Part shown: in pieces, positions 60,063-64,000 of the stretch
How positions within the stretch are numbered: the stretch's first letter is position 1
How the letters are laid out: the number at the start of each line of letters is the position of its first letter
From: Hydra vulgaris
Lineage: Eukaryota > Cnidaria > Hydrozoa > Anthoathecata > Hydridae
Direction: 5' to 3'
Assembly: GCF_038396675.1 (NCBI RefSeq)
Contig: NC_088921.1
Coordinates: forward strand, 27,335,001-27,399,000
DNA length: 64,000 nucleotides
The notes under the pieces: generated by a model
The model's input: the letters and a program-made list of their open reading frames with translations, nothing else
The model's database searches: none
Told to the model about the DNA's origin: nothing
Translations under genes and position numbers: made by a program

Positions 60063-61560
60063 CATTTTTCTTTGACTGTTTGAGTTTTTCCCATTGAACT
60101 ATTGCTTCTTTTTCTTTTTCCCCGTCCGTCAGAACTTTCTGAATTTTGTAGGGCATACTCATTTGCACCGAATTGGTGGAAGAAGCTATATATGTCCATG
60201 CTCATTAGTTTGTTTTTTTTAATGGAGAACCATGGTCATCAAAATCTGAGTCGGACTCATGAAGTTTAGATTCTGAAAATGAATTTAATGATCCTTCTGA
60301 GTCTGATCCACTACCTCTTGCTACACTGAAGTCAATTTCTTTTGCTTGTTGTAAATGAGACTCAGAACAAAATTGGGAGAACTCTAGATAGAGTATTTCT
60401 TTAAACCTATTATTATTCGTTTCTTCAACAAACTTTAACTTGAAACGAGAACCAAGCATCATTGCAACTTTCAAATCAACATTATCCTTGTATTTTTGAA
60501 AACGACAGTTAAAATCTTTCTTAAGTTCATAAACAACAGTTTTGATTTCAGTTGCCGTGTCACAAGCATAGTCAAGAAACTTTTCCATTGCATAGATAAA
60601 TGGTATAATCTCTGATGTACATGCAGTTTCTTTACTCATTTCTTTTGTAGCACTTTCGAAGTGTTTTAATATGCATACAAGCATTTTAGCAAGTTGCCAT
60701 TGATTTTCCGTAGGATTCTTTGCATTTGTTTGAGTTCTGGTAATGCAATACAATGTAATAGCTTTTTTCTGCTCAATGAATCTCTCAAGCATATAGTATG
60801 TTGAATTCCATCTTGTGGACACATCTTGAAATATTTTGTGCTCTGGCAATTTTAATTGACTTTGAATTTCCTTTAGTTTAGTCACAGCACTGGATGAGTG
60901 ATGGAAATGTCCTGCTAATGCTCGAAAAACAGCAATTGCATCACTTGTTGTTTCTTGTTCTCTAAAGATCTTTTTCTGAACACAAAGTTGTAAAGTATGT
61001 ATCAGACATGGCAGATGCTTATCGCCCATATTTGACTCTTTAATGGCAGCCATTACATTGGCTGCATTATCAGTTAAAACTGCATGAATCTTTTCATGGG
61101 AAATTTCCCATGTTTGTAGCGCTTCATTTATGAATTTGCTTATATTGTGCCCTGTGTGCGACTCAGGGAAATGTGTAACTTGTAAGATGATATGGTTAAC
61201 TATAAATTCGTGGGTCACAAACCTAGCTGTTAAACTGTAATACGATTGAATTGTGTGCTGACAGGTCCAATCATCACAAGTTAAACTTAAAAAATCTGCT
61301 TGATCCAGCTCATATTTTACTTTGGCTTTTATGGTTTCATACATCAGCGGAATGACTTTCGCGGAGAAATACTTTCGACTAGGTATTGTATATTTTGGAG
61401 CTAAATTCTTTAAAAGTCTGGTAAAACCTTTATCTTCAACAATGCTGTATGGTTGCAAGTCCAAACATATCATTTCTCCAATAAGTTTGGTAATAACTTG
61501 AGCCTTTGGATTGTCAAGTTGCCACAATTCTTTTTTTTGCAAAATTTCCCGCAGAGAGAC
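60063..61560 (-). pseudogene. hAT exon 2: transposase core, 456 open codons
   Basis: An open run from the acceptor TTTGTTTCAG (61561) to a stop at 60205. It shows ISxFTRLLKNLAPKY-like N-terminal core, LSLTCDDWTCQHTIQSYYSL (first D pair), VLTDNAANVMAAIKES (second D), LPCLIHTLQLCVQKKI (CxxH), VSTRWNSTYYMLERF and a long alpha-helical middle. All hAT core motifs are present, as in ZBED-type transposases. The frame ends with an acidic Ser/Asp tail; a shift near 60215 continues as DIYSFFHQFGANEYAL to the donor AATG-GTAAGA at 60063. Likely dead, but recently so. Confidence 0.87.
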
Positions 61561-61610
61561 CTGAAACAAATTCAACGAATAAAAATTATTATTTAGTAAC
61601 TAACAATGAC

Positions 61611-61690
61611 CAGTGACGGATCTAAGTGATAGAAGTATGTATTATTCCCCCCTCATTTTGACAAGACTTGCCCCCATCCCGTCACAACAT
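61611..61690. repeat. Transposon end scrap in hAT intron 1
   Basis: CAGTGACGGATCTA followed by TTCCCCCCTCATTTTGAC resembles CAGTGGCGGATCCAG at 33946. It may be a remnant of a small element inserted in the intron. Confidence 0.35.
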
Positions 61691-61738
61691 CTTGAATTCT
61701 GAATAGTAAATGAATTTAGTTACAGTTATCTGAGTTAC

Positions 61739-62143
61739 CTGTTTGGATGCTCTTTGAAAAGAAAGTATTGAGTTATTAGACACATGCGAGCATCCCTGCG
61801 TTTCATATGTGGCTGTGCTGGTAATGATTTGCACTGATTCAACAGAGCTTGTTTTATCATAGCATATTGTTTGAGTAGTGCAAAATTGTTTTACAGACTT
61901 TTTGATTTGGATCTGGTGAAGATTCGTGGTTAACAGTCTTCGTCTGAGAAAGCATCATGCTATGTATATTGTAATGCATTTTTTTCAGATAGTTTTGTAA
62001 ATTTGTTGTTGACATGTTGTGTGCGTCTTTACTTCCTCTAGACAAAATCATCTTGCAAAGTATGCAGATTGCTTTGCCAACATCCTCATCACTTACTTTG
62101 AAATAATTCTATAAGGGATTTTTCGTCGCGATGAGGTAGCCAT
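61739..62143 (-). pseudogene. hAT exon 1: BED zinc finger
   Basis: Begins with ATG 62143 (MATSSRRK). After a shift near 62092 it reads KVSDEDVGKAICILCKMILS, then STTNLQNYLKKMH: a BED finger (CxxC...LxxHLxxxH), with the first His of the pair changed to Tyr. A second shift near 61910 leads to SSVESVQIITSTATYETQG and SFQRASKQ, which meets a CAG-GTAACT donor. The 178-bp intron 61561-61738 joins exon 2 in frame. Confidence 0.75.
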
Positions 62144-62159
62144 AATGCGCTAATGGATA

Positions 62160-63140
62160 ACTAAAAGTTATAATAGCAATTCTGAAAATTGAAATATGAA
62201 TTTTAATCAGTTTCTTACCTTTAATAATATTTACTGAAATAAACAATATTCATATTCAAATTAAAAAATAATTTGAAATAGTAAATAGCCAATTAACCTA
62301 TATTTGTAAGGAAGGTATATTTACTTTTCATGATCCAGCGTAAAAAATCAAACGCAATTGATTTAAATTTCAATTGAGTTTTTCTGCGTATTATTTTTTA
62401 ACATAATCGTTGTAAAACAAACTTTCATTTGCACGAAAAAATTTTAAATAAAAGTTATTTCGTGCTTTAAAATTAACTTATTTGTATAGTTTTTTTAAAA
62501 ATTTTAAGAATCTCTCAACTTTCGTGCGCTATGTTTTTTATGACATAAAATCCGGAGGTTTTAGTAACAGCTAAGTAATTTCAAATGCTAGGTTTTTTTC
62601 CAAATTTAATTTTAAATTTTAAATTAATATTTAAAAATATATAATTTAATATAACTCGGTTTTTAGAAATTATTAACTAAATGTTAGAAAAAGTTAATTT
62701 AAATTATTTTTCAATATTTTACGACTACCTAATGCATTAATAGTTTTTATTACTAAGGTCGAGTGATCATAACTTTATTTGATTTAAATTAGCAACAAAT
62801 TTTAGCTGAAAAAAATAGTAGGGTTATTAAATTTAATGAAATAAAGTTTACTATAACGTAACAGTTTAAATCATTTTTTATTTAGTAATATAAAAATCAA
62901 AATCAAAAATCTATGTGTTTCAACTAAAGTAACTTTTTTTTCTTACTGTTCTCGTTCCGTTTTTTGCCACCCTAAACAACTTGTCGCCCTTGTGTTGCGC
63001 ACAACTTTGCCATAACCCAAGACCCGGAGCTGGTTTCATTTTTATCATATTTGGTTTGTCACAGTATACTGTGACATACCAAAAAATATTTTTACGTAAT
63101 TAAAGATTCTAGGCTATAGCTTAGAAACTTAAAAAATTTC
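62160..63140. other. 5' region of the ZBED hAT element
   Basis: Very AT-rich leader between exon 1 and the terminal repeat; no coding block. A GTCACAGTATACTGTGAC palindrome lies at 63058-63075. Confidence 0.5.
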
Positions 63141-63289
63141 GTCGAAGCCAATGATTCGGCAAAAAAAACCCTAGCTTCGGCCGCAGCCGAAGCTTCGGCG
63201 TGCAGAGACCGAAGCTTCGGTCCATCCCTAATTATTAATTACATGTCCAAAATAGTCCAAAATATTCTATATTATAGTCTAAAATTATC

Positions 63290-64000
63290 TGTAGTTTTTT
63301 TTTCAGGACAGTTCCATTACTCTGCATCACGATGATTACTACTCAGCAGAATGACTGACTTTCTTTTCTTTGGGACATATGAAGCTAAAGTTAATTGTTC
63401 TTGATGACCAATTACTAAGGAGTAGATTTCTCGAGTTCAAGCTGGTAAAAATTCTCTAGGAATTACTTTTTTTTATTGCACATTGTTCCAACTAGACTTA
63501 ATTTTTTATCCAAAAGTTCTTATGTAAATGCTACTGATGTAAAAAAGTTGACCATTGTCACATTTTTTCCAGATCGTTATATAACTTTAACTAAATCATG
63601 AACTACTCGTTGCTCTTGATTTCTTTCTGGGCTCGTCCCAGGAACACAACCAGTATAAATTTGTGCAATCAAGACGTAGTTGGTACAAGAATCACACAAT
63701 GAACATAGCTTTAACCCATATTTAGCTGGTTTGGATTTTAAATATTGTTTAAAGGAACAACATCCACGTAATGGAATCAGCTGGTCATCAACAGTAACAG
63801 TTTCAAACGATCTAAAACTATTTGAAAGTATTTGAAAATGTCAAAAGCCTCACGAGTAGGTGCAAATTTATCAATGCTGCGTCTTAATAATCAAGTTGCT
63901 TTGGCTTCAAATCTCAAAACTCTTGAAATGGTATGAAAACGCTTACGACTCATTACAGAACAAAAAATCTGCCGGCCATCACTAATGTCTCGTAGCTCCT
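63290..64000 (-). pseudogene. piggyBac transposase, middle part (runs off the window)
   Basis: Minus strand from the window end: MSRKRFHTISRVLRFEAKAT, RRSIDKFAPTREAFDIFKY, then VTVDDQLIPLRGCCSFKQYL and KPAKYGLKLCSLCDSCTNYV, ERNQEQRVVHDLVK, NVTMVNFFTSVAFT and SYVPKKRKSVILLSSNHRDA. These are consecutive piggyBac DDE-domain blocks; VTVDDQLIP carries the first catalytic Asp, and the residue expected as Asp in NVTxDNFFTS is missing (NVTMVNFFTS). Stops and shifts show decay. Its C-terminus lies at 58683-58890. Confidence 0.85.

Larger units (their letters stand above)
58963..63230 (-). mobile_element. ZBED-type hAT element with CCGAAGCTTCGG-rich ends
   Basis: 4268 bp. The ends are TAGGGATGTACCGAAGC and, inverted, TAGGGATGGACCGAAGC, typical hAT. 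The sub-terminal 80 bp on both sides are packed with GCCGAAGC / GCTTCGGC words, likely transposase-binding sites. Flanking octamers ATAATTAC (58955-58962) and ATTATTAA (63231-63238) agree at 6 of 8 positions, consistent with an aged 8-bp duplication. The flanks are the two halves of a piggyBac gene. Confidence 0.9.

Overview
The window looks like a transposon-rich stretch of an AT-rich animal nuclear genome. GT-AG introns interrupt transposase genes, there are long (TA)n microsatellites, and hAT, Tc1, piggyBac, RAG1/Transib-type and jockey/CR1-type LINE sequences are packed side by side or nested. I see no bacterial operon structure and no convincing intact single-copy host gene. The protein families and base composition best fit a cnidarian such as Hydra; that is an inference from family resemblance, not a database result.

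Layout. 1-460: microsatellite and an inverted copy of a repeat seen again at 18.8-19.1 kb. 461-10213: a giant palindrome with two nearly identical 3.4-kb arms. Each arm carries a Tc1-type transposase relic, a second DDE-like relic and a 95-bp hairpin; the 2.9-kb spacer holds hAT relics. 10.2-14.8 kb: an antisense RT scrap and a decayed but nearly full-length LINE. 14.8-18.15 kb: a hAT element with a TTF/DUF4371-type transposase, then about 590 bp of (TA)n. 19085-22388: a well-bounded DNA transposon with TIRs starting TAGGG and an 8-bp duplication CTAAATAA. Its target repeat also exists unoccupied at the window start. 22.7-24.3 kb: a 5'-truncated antisense LINE. 25-27.9 kb: antisense hAT and unnamed-family transposase relics. 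28-32.8 kb: mostly non-coding with two minisatellites and a strong hairpin.

32850-36697: an element with CCAGTGGGC ends, packed with nested repeats and two terminal exons that splice in frame. 38.56-38.74 kb: an isolated thrombospondin type-1-like segment. 39.4-42.8 kb: direct repeats, a LINE tail and two more relics of the 19-22 kb transposase family. 43088-46082: a RAG1/Transib-type transposon whose ends begin with the V(D)J heptamer CACAGTG, flanked by CATTG duplications. It appears to split a DUF4218-like transposase gene (42.8-43.1 and 46.2-47.8 kb). 48.9-50.1 kb: two MITEs. 53341-58505: an element with tandem-repeated terminal repeats and a CXC-type gene; one end holds a tRNA-like insertion that the other end lacks. 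58963-63230: a ZBED-type hAT element with introns, inserted into a piggyBac transposase gene whose two halves lie at 58.7-58.9 kb and 63.3-64.0 kb.

The genes do not form a host pathway. They are autonomous or decayed mobile elements that have landed in one another, so much of the insertion order can be read directly. The most valuable pieces are the RAG1/Transib-type element with heptamer ends, the bounded 3.3-kb element with its empty site in the same window, the 9.75-kb palindrome, and the hAT-in-piggyBac nest.
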